Of a DNA stretch of 64,000 bases, positions 25,453 to 34,140 are shown piece by piece. The stretch's first letter is position 1; every line of letters starts with the position of its first letter. The stretch lies in contig DATAGZ010000022.1 of NCBI GenBank assembly GCA_036263455.1, positions 1-64,000 on the forward strand, given 5' to 3'. Both the position numbers and the translations under genes were made by a program. This stretch comes from DATAGZ01 sp036263455 (GTDB lineage: Bacteria > Pseudomonadota > Alphaproteobacteria > Dongiales > Dongiaceae). The notes below the pieces were generated by a model. It searched no databases and was not told where the DNA came from. It worked only from the letters and a program-made list of their open reading frames with translations.

Positions 25453-26820
25453 CTAGGCTTCCTCGCCGGTGGTGATGCCCAGCGCCCGCAACTTCCGGTG
25501 GAGCGCCGAGCGTTCCATGCCGATGAAGTTCGCGGTCTTTGAAATGTTGCCGCCGAACCGACCGATCTGCGTTTCGAGATACTGACGTTCGAATATCTCG
25601 CGTGCTTCTCGAAGGGGCAAGGTCAGCACCTGCCCCGATCCGGAATTCGCGGGAGCCGTGACCGCTCCGATGTCGGGAGGTAGCATCTCGGCGGTGATCC
25701 GCTCATGGCCATCGCCATTGGCCATGATCAAGATCCGCTCGATGGCGTTGCGCAGCTGGCGGATATTGCCCGGCCATTCATAGGTCTGAAGCATCGCCAC
25801 GGCGTCCTCGGCCAGCGTCCTCGGCGCCATTCCCGCCTGCTCGGCGGCGCGCGCCATCAAATGCGTGACGAGCAACGGGATATCCTCTCGCCGGTCCCGC
25901 AGAGACGGCAGCCGGATCGGTACGACATTCAGGCGGAAAAACAGGTCCTGGCGGAAATGGCCCTTCTCCATCTCTTGGGCGAGATCCTTGCTCGATGAAG
26001 CGACGATACGCACATCCACCTGAATGCGGGTTTGCCCCCCCACCCGGCTGAAGGTCTGCTCGTGCAGAACGCGGACGATCTTCCCCTGGGTTTCGAGCGG
26101 CATATCCGCAATCTCGTCGAGAAGCAGCGTGCCGCCATGCGCCATCTCGAGATACCCGGTCTTGCCCGGCGAAGCATCGACACCGAACAATTCCATCTCG
26201 AGCCGGTCGGGATGCATGATCGCGCAATTGACGATCACGAACGGGCCATGCGCGCGCTTGGATAAACGATGCAGTAACCGCGCGGCCACTTCCTTGCCGC
26301 TGCCCGGGGGGCCGGTGAAGATCACCCGGCTGGCGCTTGGCGCGGCCTTTTCAATAGCGGACCTGACCTGTTCGATTGCTGCGGAGACCCCCACCAATTC
26401 GGCGGTTCCCCCGCTACGCTGCTTCAGTTCTTCGTTTTCCCGCTTGAGGCGCGCCGCATCCAGAGCGCGTTCGACCACCATCAGCATGCGGGCCGCCGTG
26501 AACGGCTTTTCGATGAAATCATAGGCGCCCCGTTTGATGGCATTCACGGCGGTCTCGATATTGCCATGGCCGCTGATCATGATCACCGGGACGTCCGGCC
26601 ATTCCTGCTTGATCCGATCGAGGACGTTGAGGCCGTCCATTTCGCTTTGTTTCAGCCAGATATCGAGAATAACCAGATTTGGCCGCCGGTCCTTGAGCGC
26701 TGCCAGGGCTTCCTGGCTATTCCCCGCCTCGCGGGTCGTATATTTTTCATCGGTCAGGATACCCGCGATTAGCATGCGAATATCCGCCTCGTCATCGACA
26801 ATCAGGATGTCTCGCGCCAC
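25453..26820 (-). CDS. ntrX: Nitrogen-linked response regulator NtrX
   Basis: The 455-residue regulator has a receiver domain (Asp53 in VILDIWL), an AAA+ domain (Walker A GPPGSGKEVA, Walker B GGTLLLDEIADM) and a Fis-type helix-turn-helix near the C-terminus (GGNISKTANFIGMERSALHR). Where sigma-54 activators carry GAFTGA, this protein reads ELFGVDASPGKTGYLE, so the sigma-54 contact loop is missing. This is usual for alphaproteobacterial NtrX. The start codon is GTG. It pairs with NtrY immediately upstream. Confidence 0.95.
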   Translation of the reverse strand: MARDILIVDDEADIRMLIAGILTDEKYTTREAGNSQEALAALKDRRPNLVILDIWLKQSEMDGLNVLDRIKQEWPDVPVIMISGHGNIETAVNAIKRGAYDFIEKPFTAARMLMVVERALDAARLKRENEELKQRSGGTAELVGVSAAIEQVRSAIEKAAPSASRVIFTGPPGSGKEVAARLLHRLSKRAHGPFVIVNCAIMHPDRLEMELFGVDASPGKTGYLEMAHGGTLLLDEIADMPLETQGKIVRVLHEQTFSRVGGQTRIQVDVRIVASSSKDLAQEMEKGHFRQDLFFRLNVVPIRLPSLRDRREDIPLLVTHLMARAAEQAGMAPRTLAEDAVAMLQTYEWPGNIRQLRNAIERILIMANGDGHERITAEMLPPDIGAVTAPANSGSGQVLTLPLREAREIFERQYLETQIGRFGGNISKTANFIGMERSALHRKLRALGITTGEEA

Positions 26821-26822
26821 GC

Positions 26823-28976
26823 CTATTCCCCCGCCAGCGGAAACGTCAAAATGAGCCGTGCCCCACCTCCCGGGCGGTCGGTTAATGTCAGCTTGCCGCC
26901 ATGGTCTTCCATGATCTTCTTCACGATGGCAAGCCCTAAACCTGTCCCCTTCGCGCGGGTCGTGACATAGGGTTCGGTCAACCGTTCGCGACCGTCGCTG
27001 GGCAGGCCCACGCCGTTATCATCGATGGTAATTTCCAGCATGCCATCTCCCCGCCGCATCTCGAGCGTGATATCTCCCGCCCTAGTATCGCCCAGTTCCT
27101 GCCTGCCCTCAATTGCCTCGGCGGCATTTTTGAGTAGATTCGTCAGCACGCGGTTGAATTGTCCTGCATCGCATTCGATGAAAATCTCACCCTCCGGTGG
27201 AACGAATCGATAGGTGAAGTTCCCGTTGGCATTCTGCTGCAGAAGCAGCACCTGCCGGGCGAGCTCCACGGGATTCTCCCGCTGCAACACCGGGGCTGGC
27301 ATGCGGGCGAAAGCGGAGAATTCATCGACCAGCCGCCCGATGTCACCGACATGCCGGATAATCGTGTCGGTACAAATGGCGAATGTCTCGCGGTCCTCGG
27401 CAATTTGTCCGAGATATTTTCTTTTCAATCGCTCGGCAGAGAGGGAAATAGGGGTCAGCGGATTTTTGATTTCATGGGCGATGCGCCGGGCGATATCCGC
27501 CCAGGCAGCCTTGCGTTGCGCCGCAAGCAGCTCGGAAAGGTCATCAAAGGTCAAGACGGGTTTGTGCCCTCCCTCGAGATCGGCCAGGGCGCGGACGTGA
27601 AAAATACGTGGCCCGGCTCCGGTTTTGACGCTGATCTGATCCTCCATGATTCGTCCCGGCCGCGCCTTTGCCTCGTCGACGATCGTCGCAAATTCAGGGA
27701 CAACCGCCGCGATATCTTGTCCCCGGCATGCGGAAAGATCGCGCCCAAGCAATTCGCTCGCCGACCGATTGGGCAGATCGACACAGCCCATTTCATCCAT
27801 GCCGATCACGCCCGCCGACACACCTGCCAACACCAGTTCGCTGAATTGCCGCCGCTCGTCGATCTGGCGATTGGCATCGACCAGATCCTGGCGCTGCTGC
27901 TGCAATTGCTGGGCCATGTTGTTGAAGGCTCTGCTGAGATGGGCCAGCTCATCGATTGCGCCATCGGTTCGCACCCGCGCCCCGAAATCTCCCTGCCCGA
28001 GCTTGCGGGTTGCCCGGTCAAGCCTGGAAATCGGCTTGACGAGCCGGCTCGCCTGGCCGATGGCGAACCATACCGCGATGATCAGCAGGAGCACTGCAAG
28101 AACGGCGAATATTCCCGCCACGGTGATTTTCACCTGCGATCGCTGGCTGTCCAGGCGACGATAGAGCTTAACCAGGTCCTCGTTGTCGTGCACATTGCTC
28201 AAGACCTGCTCATCGAGAACCCGCGAAATATAGAGATAGAGCTCGGGCCCCAAAGCAGTGAGCGCGCGCACTTCCCTCCCGTCGGCGGCATTGATGATGA
28301 CCGTCCGCCCTTGGCGGGCCCGCAAGAAGGCGTCCGCGGGAATATCCGGATCGGTGGTGATGCTGAACCCCCCATGCGCCAGGATTTGCCGGCCCGAATC
28401 GACGAGCGCCGCCGATGTCAGGTCACGGGCCGATATTTCCGCGGTCAAGAATTCTTCCGCCGCGCCGGAAGTGAGGATATCTCCTATGCCGGAATTGCGC
28501 AGGTCGCTCGCGATGCTGTTGGAATCGTTGGTGATGCGTTTTTCGTTCTCGGTGATATAGGCATGCGCGACATTGAGCGAGCTGCCGATGGTGGCGCGGA
28601 TCCGGTCGCTGAACCAGCTGTTCAGGCCGTAATCGAAAAAAGCCGTGGAGACGGTCGTGACGATCATGGTGGGGATGAGGCTGATCAAGGCAAATTGCAG
28701 CGCCAAGCGCGAATGCAGCTTGGCGCCAGCCAGGCCGCGCTTGCGTTCGATCCAGACCTGGATGACCCGCCGTATGACGACGATGGCCAGACCGCAGGCC
28801 AGGCAGACGTCTGAAAGAAGCAGATAGGTAATGGCCTTGTCCTGGTCCTGCACCTGCCAGTAGCGGCGCATCACCATGTACGTGAGCGACCCACTCATGA
28901 AGGCAAGCAGCATCAGGACGGCAACGATATTGCGCTCCCAATTCACGCGCCGCAGCCACACGAGTTCAGATCTCAT
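26823..28976 (-). CDS. ntrY: Sensor histidine kinase NtrY
   Basis: The 717-residue membrane kinase has N-terminal TM segments (IVAVLMLLAFMSGSLTYMVM and further hydrophobic stretches to about residue 110), a periplasmic sensor region, another TM (AGIFAVLAVLLLIIAVWFAI), HAMP, PAS, HisKA (ARRIAHEIKNPLTPIS) and HATPase_c (DNGVGLPSDG, GTGLGLAIVKKI). It phosphorylates NtrX in nitrogen or redox sensing. It overlaps the ntrC stop by 11 nt and precedes ntrX by 2 bp. Confidence 0.96.
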   Translation of the reverse strand: MRSELVWLRRVNWERNIVAVLMLLAFMSGSLTYMVMRRYWQVQDQDKAITYLLLSDVCLACGLAIVVIRRVIQVWIERKRGLAGAKLHSRLALQFALISLIPTMIVTTVSTAFFDYGLNSWFSDRIRATIGSSLNVAHAYITENEKRITNDSNSIASDLRNSGIGDILTSGAAEEFLTAEISARDLTSAALVDSGRQILAHGGFSITTDPDIPADAFLRARQGRTVIINAADGREVRALTALGPELYLYISRVLDEQVLSNVHDNEDLVKLYRRLDSQRSQVKITVAGIFAVLAVLLLIIAVWFAIGQASRLVKPISRLDRATRKLGQGDFGARVRTDGAIDELAHLSRAFNNMAQQLQQQRQDLVDANRQIDERRQFSELVLAGVSAGVIGMDEMGCVDLPNRSASELLGRDLSACRGQDIAAVVPEFATIVDEAKARPGRIMEDQISVKTGAGPRIFHVRALADLEGGHKPVLTFDDLSELLAAQRKAAWADIARRIAHEIKNPLTPISLSAERLKRKYLGQIAEDRETFAICTDTIIRHVGDIGRLVDEFSAFARMPAPVLQRENPVELARQVLLLQQNANGNFTYRFVPPEGEIFIECDAGQFNRVLTNLLKNAAEAIEGRQELGDTRAGDITLEMRRGDGMLEITIDDNGVGLPSDGRERLTEPYVTTRAKGTGLGLAIVKKIMEDHGGKLTLTDRPGGGARLILTFPLAGE

Positions 28977-30363
28977 GAGGCGTCCCTCCGGGCTGCATTT
29001 CCCTGAGCTTCTTGCGCAGGGTGTTGCGATTGATACCCAGCATTTCAGCGGCCTTCACCTGATTGCCCCGCGTGGCCTCCAACACCAGCGTGAGCAGGGG
29101 CCCCTCGATCTCGGCCAGCACCGTCGCATAAAGATCCCGCGGAGGATGAGCCGCATCGTGATCGGCAAGATAGCGGCGCACGAGATTGGCAACCGTGCGG
29201 CTGAGAGAATCTTCAACCGGCAGCGCGCTCGCGCGAAGAAACGCGGCAACATGACTTTTCTCGATGGTGCTGCCGGGAACAAGCACCAGAAGGCGCTGGA
29301 TGACATTCTCTAATTCCCGAACATTGCCCGGCCAGCTATGCGCTTGCAGAGCGGTAAGCGCCGAAGGCGAGAACGTTTTAGCGCCTAAGCCAGCCGACTG
29401 CGCCTTTGCAATGAAATGTGCCACAAGCGCCGGGATATCTTCGCTGCGCACCCGCAAGGGCGGCAGATCGACGAGCAGAACCGCGAGCCGGTAATAAAGA
29501 TCCTCGCGGAATTTTCCTTCGCGAATCAAGGCGGAGAGGTTGCGGTGCGTGGCTGCGATAATACGGCAGCGCGCACGCTGAGTGCGGGTCGAGCCGACTG
29601 GGTTATATTCACCCGTCTGGAGTACGCGCAGGAGGCGAGTCTGCGCCTCGATAGGCATATCGCCGATCTCATCCAGGAAAAGAATACCATCCTCCGCCAG
29701 CGCGAACTGGCCGGGTTTGGTCTGGTGGGCGCCGGTGAAGGCTCCCCTTTCATGGCCGAACAGCTCACTCTCGATCAGATCGCGAGGCATGGAAGCCATG
29801 TTCAGGGCCACGAATGGTTTCTTATGCCGGTTGCCGTATTCATGAATAATGCGCGCGGCGAGTTCCTTGCCAGTACCGGATTCTCCCTGGATCAACACCG
29901 GGATGTCCACAGAGAGAAGCCGCGCCAAGGTACGATAGACAACCTGCATCGTCGGCGAATTGCCAATAAGCGGCAATGCCTGCTCTGATACCGGAACCGA
30001 ACTTGCCGCCGGCGTGGCGCGCTGGATCGTCTCTCGTAGATGATCGAGATCGAACGGCTTGGGAAGATAGTCGTAAACCAGCCGATTGCCGGACCGCAGC
30101 GCCGTCAGGACATTGTTCTGGGCGCTGATCACGATAATCGGCAGATCCGGGCGGCGCTTCTTGATGGCAGGCACCATCTCCAGCCCGTCGCAATCGGGCA
30201 GCATGACGTCCACGATCGCGACGTCGCCACCTTCCTGCTCGAGCCTGCGCAGAAAATCGCCACCGTTCGCGAAGCTCTCGATGGCATAGTTCCAGTCCTG
30301 GCAGGCACGGTCGAGCACAGCGCGGATGGACGGATCGTCATCGGCGAGCAGGATGCAGGTCAT
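28966..30363 (-). CDS. ntrC: Sigma-54-dependent nitrogen regulator NtrC
   Basis: The 465-residue NtrC has a receiver (Asp52 in VDVMLPDCDG), AAA+ (Walker A GESGTGKELAARI; ELFGHERGAFTGAHQ with intact GAFTGA; Walker B ILFLDEIGDM) and a C-terminal Fis-type DNA-binding helix (AAEMLGINRNTLRKKL). It activates RpoN promoters, of which the glnB promoter at 1706 is the obvious local target. The start overlaps the ntrB stop as ATGA. Confidence 0.97.
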   Translation of the reverse strand: MTCILLADDDPSIRAVLDRACQDWNYAIESFANGGDFLRRLEQEGGDVAIVDVMLPDCDGLEMVPAIKKRRPDLPIIVISAQNNVLTALRSGNRLVYDYLPKPFDLDHLRETIQRATPAASSVPVSEQALPLIGNSPTMQVVYRTLARLLSVDIPVLIQGESGTGKELAARIIHEYGNRHKKPFVALNMASMPRDLIESELFGHERGAFTGAHQTKPGQFALAEDGILFLDEIGDMPIEAQTRLLRVLQTGEYNPVGSTRTQRARCRIIAATHRNLSALIREGKFREDLYYRLAVLLVDLPPLRVRSEDIPALVAHFIAKAQSAGLGAKTFSPSALTALQAHSWPGNVRELENVIQRLLVLVPGSTIEKSHVAAFLRASALPVEDSLSRTVANLVRRYLADHDAAHPPRDLYATVLAEIEGPLLTLVLEATRGNQVKAAEMLGINRNTLRKKLREMQPGGTPHEI

Positions 30364-31376
30364 GCCGCTTCCTCGCCTTGTTTGACAATGGCAATCGGCA
30401 GAAGCAGCCGAAAGATAGTCGGCGCGTGCCGATAATCGACTTTGCCGCCATGCTTGTGCGCGGCCCTCGCCACCACCGCTAGACCGAGACCCCGGCTGGC
30501 ACGCTTGGTGGAGACGAAAGGCTCGAACATACGCGATATGACGGCCGGATCGACGCCTGGGCCATTATCCTCGATCTCGATGGCAAGAGCGAGGCGTGTC
30601 CTTCTTTGCCCAGGCTGCGCCACCAGTGGACCCCATCCATAAGCGGTGCGCACGCGCAGCATCGATCCCGCCTCCGCCCCATTCTTCAGGAGGTTGAGCA
30701 CCGCCTGGGTCAACAGACCGCGATAGCCGATAACCGGCGGCATCGACGGATCAAACTGGCTTTCGATCGTAGCCTGGGCCGCAAAGCCATGGCGGGCAAT
30801 GGCGAGGCAGTGTTCGACCAGTTCGTTGATATTGATGACGGTCGGCTGGGCGTCCTCCTCCGCGCCGTAGGAATCGATTAGCGCCGCGATGCGGTCGACC
30901 TCCGTCACGATCAGATGGGCCAATTCCCGATCGGGTCCCTGACTGTGCGCCGCCAGGAGCTGGGCGGCGCCCCGCATACCGGAAAGGGGATTCTTTATCT
31001 CATGGCCAAGCAGCGAAGCGATTTCCTCGAGCGGCACCGTCTGATCGGTGGGACCGAGCCCGCGACGGATGGTGAGGAACAGTGCTCCGCCACTGGGGAC
31101 TGGCGCGATATCGGCGATGATGGCGCTGTCGCGCCAACGGATCTCCTGCTGAAGGTGGCTCGGGGCGCGCCAGAAATCTTCGAGCAGGGAAGCGAGCAGC
31201 TCGCGGCCAGGAGAAGGTAAGGTCCCGCCGCACAGGACCGATCTGCTCGTGGCGAGCAAATCCTCCGCCGCCTCGTTCACATCGAGGATGATATTGCCCG
31301 GGGCGAACAGAATGAAGGCCGCAGGCATGGAGGCGAGCACCGCCGCGGCGTGCAGGGACTCCGACATGTGGATCAT
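30360..31376 (-). CDS. ntrB: Nitrogen sensor kinase NtrB
   Basis: This is a 338-residue soluble kinase without TM segments: a PAS domain (residues about 8-100), HisKA with LLGHEIKNPLSGMRG, and HATPase_c with EDNGPGVDP and SRGLGLAVVARAAHKHGG. It phosphorylates and dephosphorylates NtrC under PII control. The start ATG 31376 overlaps the dusB stop (ATGA). Confidence 0.96.
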   Translation of the reverse strand: MIHMSESLHAAAVLASMPAAFILFAPGNIILDVNEAAEDLLATSRSVLCGGTLPSPGRELLASLLEDFWRAPSHLQQEIRWRDSAIIADIAPVPSGGALFLTIRRGLGPTDQTVPLEEIASLLGHEIKNPLSGMRGAAQLLAAHSQGPDRELAHLIVTEVDRIAALIDSYGAEEDAQPTVININELVEHCLAIARHGFAAQATIESQFDPSMPPVIGYRGLLTQAVLNLLKNGAEAGSMLRVRTAYGWGPLVAQPGQRRTRLALAIEIEDNGPGVDPAVISRMFEPFVSTKRASRGLGLAVVARAAHKHGGKVDYRHAPTIFRLLLPIAIVKQGEEAA

Positions 31377-32365
31377 GCTACCAGGGGCTCCCGAAGAGAG
31401 CAGTAGAAGGCCTTGATCTCTCCTTCGACCCGTTTCGGATCATCGAGCCCATTGATGCGGGCACGAAATTCTGCCGATCCAGGCAGGCCCTTGCTGTACC
31501 AGCCAATATGCTTGCGTGCGATCTTCACGCCTGCAGGCGCGCCATAATGGTCGAGGATGGCGTGGTAATGATCCAGGAGAATGGCGTATTGCCGGGACAA
31601 GGGCGGGTCCGGCAGCATCGATCCGTCGCGCAGGAAATGAATGACCTGGTTGATAAACCACGGGCGGCCATAGGCGCCCCGGCCGATCATCACGCCGTCG
31701 GCGCCCGACTGGGCAAGCGCCGCGCGCGCCTCTTCGCGGGTGGTGATATCGCCGTTGACGATTACCGGTATCGTCACCGCGTCCTTGACGCGCCGGACGA
31801 AGGCCCAGTCGGCGACGCCGTTATACATCTGGTTGCGCGTCCGGCCATGCACCGTGATCATGCGAATCCCCATCTCCTCGGCGATCCGCGCGATGGTAGG
31901 CGCATTCAAGCTGCCGTGATCCCATCCCATGCGCATCTTCAGCGTGACCGGCAGCGCGACTGCCTTAACGGTCTCGGCCAGAATCTTCGCCGCGAGAGCC
32001 TCGTCGCGCATGAGGGCCGAGCCCGCCATGCCTTCCACTACCTTGCGGACCGGGCAGCCGAAATTGATATCGATAAGAGCGGCGCCGCGATCCTCGTTGA
32101 GCCGCGCGGCCTCGGCCATGATCTCGGGCACGCAGCCGGCGAGCTGGACCGCGACCGGCGCCTCCAGCGCCGAGTGGCGGCTCATGCGCAGCGTCTGCTG
32201 GCTCTGGCGTACCATGGCCTGGCTCGCGATCATCTCGGATACCACCAGCCCGGCGCCCAGGCTCTTGACGAGGCGACGGAAAGGCATGTCGCTGACGCCC
32301 GACATGGGCGCCAAGATCACGGGGTCCCGGATCTCGACCGGGCCAATGTGTATGGGATTCAGCAT
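31373..32365 (-). CDS. dusB: tRNA dihydrouridine synthase DusB (NifR3)
   Basis: The 330-residue FMN enzyme has the Dus signatures VILAPMSGVSDMPFR, INFGCPVRKVV, KMRMGWD, ITVHGRTRNQMYNG, VNGDI and DGVMIGRGAYGRPW. It reduces uridines in the tRNA D-loop. As nifR3 it classically heads the ntrBC operon in Alphaproteobacteria, as here. It is divergent from ispDF across 66 bp. Confidence 0.95.
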   Translation of the reverse strand: MLNPIHIGPVEIRDPVILAPMSGVSDMPFRRLVKSLGAGLVVSEMIASQAMVRQSQQTLRMSRHSALEAPVAVQLAGCVPEIMAEAARLNEDRGAALIDINFGCPVRKVVEGMAGSALMRDEALAAKILAETVKAVALPVTLKMRMGWDHGSLNAPTIARIAEEMGIRMITVHGRTRNQMYNGVADWAFVRRVKDAVTIPVIVNGDITTREEARAALAQSGADGVMIGRGAYGRPWFINQVIHFLRDGSMLPDPPLSRQYAILLDHYHAILDHYGAPAGVKIARKHIGWYSKGLPGSAEFRARINGLDDPKRVEGEIKAFYCSLREPLVA

Positions 32366-32397
32366 TGCCTAAATTTGAGGCACGAGCTTAGAGGCTT

Positions 32398-32412
32398 TTG
32401 CCAAAAAGGCAA
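32398..32412. promoter_or_regulatory. Inverted repeat in the dusB/ispDF divergent region
   Basis: TTGCC-AAAAA-GGCAA is a perfect 5-bp dyad. A second dyad TGCCT-N7-AGGCA lies 20 bp to its left, near the dusB ATG. Both fall in the 66-bp gap and could be operators; no factor can be named. Confidence 0.3.
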
Positions 32413-32431
32413 CATGGGCTAGATAGGGAGC

Positions 32432-33589
32432 ATGACGAAAATAACCGCCTTGATCGTGGCTGCGGGACGGGGGAGCCGACTTGGCGGCACCCTGCCTAAG
32501 CAATATCTGTCCTTGCAGGGCAAAGCCATACTGGCCCATACGCTCGAAGCCTTTTCCGCCCTCACGGAAATCGGCGAGATTCGGGTCGTGATCGATCCTT
32601 CCCTCGCGCAGGAATATCTTGCCTGTGCCACGGGGATTTCGAAGCTCGGCCCCTGGATTCCCGGCGGCGCACGGCGTCAGGATTCGGTGCGCCTGGGGCT
32701 TGAAGCTCTGGTAGGCGATCGCCCCGATCTTGTCTTGATCCACGATGCGGCCCGGCCCTTCGTAACCCCGGCTCTGATTCGGAATGTCATCGCGGCCTTG
32801 GAAGAGTGCGAGGGCGCCCTGCCCTCCTTGCCGGTTTTCGACAGCGTAAAGCGCGGCGCGGCAGGACGCGTGCTTCGCCATGTTGACCGCCAGGGCCTCT
32901 TCCGCGCGCAGACACCCCAAGGTTTTCGCTTCGATAAGATCCTCGCCGCGCATCGCCACGCCGCGGGCGGCGTGGAGATGACCGACGATGCAGCGGTGGC
33001 CGAGGCCTTCGGCCTCTCGGTGGCCCTGGTCGCGGGAAGCGAGCGGAATTTCAAAATCACCACATCCGACGATTGGGAGAGGGCAACGGCAATGACGGGG
33101 CGCGAATATCGCAGCGGCAACGGATACGACGTACATCGGTTGGTCGAAGGCGATCATCTCTGGCTGTGCGGCGTTCGCCTGCCTCATGATCGCACGCTCG
33201 AAGGTCACTCGGACGCGGATGTCGCTTTGCATGCTTTAACGGACGCGCTGCTCGGCGCGATCGGAGCGGGCGATATCGGCCTGCATTTTCCGCCCAGCGA
33301 CGTACGCTGGAAAGGGGCACCGTCCTGGCGGTTCCTCGCCCATGCGGCCGCGCTGATCGGCGAACGCGGCGGTGCGATTGTCCATGTCGACGTCACGCTG
33401 ATCTGCGAACGACCCAAGATCGGCCCGCACCGCGCGGCGATGAAGCATCGGTTGGCAGAGATTTTGGGCCTTGCCGAAGACCGGATTAGCGTGAAGGCCA
33501 CCACGACCGAACGGTTGGGCTTCACCGGGCGCGAGGAAGGCATCGCCGCCCAGGCAACCGCCACCGTGGCACTGCCCCTGCATGGATGA
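32432..33589 (+). CDS. ispDF: Bifunctional IspD/IspF isoprenoid enzyme
   Basis: The 385-residue fusion catalyses two non-consecutive MEP-pathway steps. The IspD half (about 1-225) has AAGRGSRLGGTLPKQYLSL, IHDAARPFV and TDDAAVAE. The IspF half (about 228-385) has GNGYDVHRL with metal-binding Asp/His, LEGHSDADVALHALTDALLG, GDIGLHFPPSD and TTTERLGFTGREEGIAAQA. IspDF fusions are typical of Alphaproteobacteria. AGGGAG precedes the ATG. The stop overlaps the next start. Confidence 0.97.
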   Translation: MTKITALIVAAGRGSRLGGTLPKQYLSLQGKAILAHTLEAFSALTEIGEIRVVIDPSLAQEYLACATGISKLGPWIPGGARRQDSVRLGLEALVGDRPDLVLIHDAARPFVTPALIRNVIAALEECEGALPSLPVFDSVKRGAAGRVLRHVDRQGLFRAQTPQGFRFDKILAAHRHAAGGVEMTDDAAVAEAFGLSVALVAGSERNFKITTSDDWERATAMTGREYRSGNGYDVHRLVEGDHLWLCGVRLPHDRTLEGHSDADVALHALTDALLGAIGAGDIGLHFPPSDVRWKGAPSWRFLAHAAALIGERGGAIVHVDVTLICERPKIGPHRAAMKHRLAEILGLAEDRISVKATTTERLGFTGREEGIAAQATATVALPLHG

Positions 33590-34055
33590 TCTCGCGGCTA
33601 TCCTCGCGCTCTATCGCACCCGCGGCTGGCGGATCGCGACGGCGGAGAGCTGCACCGGGGGATTGCTCGCGGCGGCCCTGACTGAAATTTCTGGCGCGTC
33701 AGACGTCTTCGACCGCGGCTTCATCACCTATTCCAACCAAGCCAAGCAGGAAATGCTCGGCATAGATCCCGCGCGGCTCGCCCGCCACGGCGCGGTGAGC
33801 GCCGAGGTGGCAGCCGACATGGCGGCGGGCGCCCTCCTGCGTTCGGCTGCCGATATCGCGCTCGCCATCACCGGCATCGCCGGGCCGGGTGGGGCCACGC
33901 CGGACAAGCCCGTAGGCCTGGTCTATTTCGGACTGGCCGGGCAAACCATTCTACCTCGAACGGAATACAGAATATTCGAGGGAGATCGCGGGGATATCCG
34001 GACTCGGGCGGTCGGCCACGCGCTCGATCTTCTTTTTCGTGAAGCCGCCCTTTAG
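33582..34055 (+). CDS. pncC: CinA C-terminal domain protein, NMN amidohydrolase (PncC)
   Basis: This 157-residue protein is the stand-alone CinA C-terminal domain: TAESCTGGLLAAALTEISGA, GFITYSNQAKQEMLGI, GAVSAEVAADMA and ITGIAGPGGATPDKPVGLVY. The domain deamidates nicotinamide mononucleotide to recycle NAD. It overlaps ispDF by 8 nt and ends before a hairpin terminator that belongs to the opposite strand. Confidence 0.92.
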   Translation: MDDLAAILALYRTRGWRIATAESCTGGLLAAALTEISGASDVFDRGFITYSNQAKQEMLGIDPARLARHGAVSAEVAADMAAGALLRSAADIALAITGIAGPGGATPDKPVGLVYFGLAGQTILPRTEYRIFEGDRGDIRTRAVGHALDLLFREAAL

Positions 34056-34087
34056 ATCTTCGAGCTCTAGGTCATCGAAGCGTTCAT

Positions 34088-34116
34088 AAAAAAACCGGCG
34101 GCTTTTGCCGCCGGTT
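34088..34116 (-). terminator. Rho-independent terminator of the RTX gene
   Basis: On the minus strand ACCGGCGGC-AAAA-GCCGCCGGT (9-bp perfect stem, 4-nt loop) is followed by seven T residues. It lies 25 bp beyond the RTX stop codon at 34141. Confidence 0.88.
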
Positions 34117-34140
34117 AAAGGTCATCACCGTTCCTTAAGG

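Noticed and set aside
27159..28814. 551-residue open frame on the plus strand
   Set aside because: It is antisense to ntrY, whose HAMP, HisKA and HATPase motifs are all present on the minus strand.
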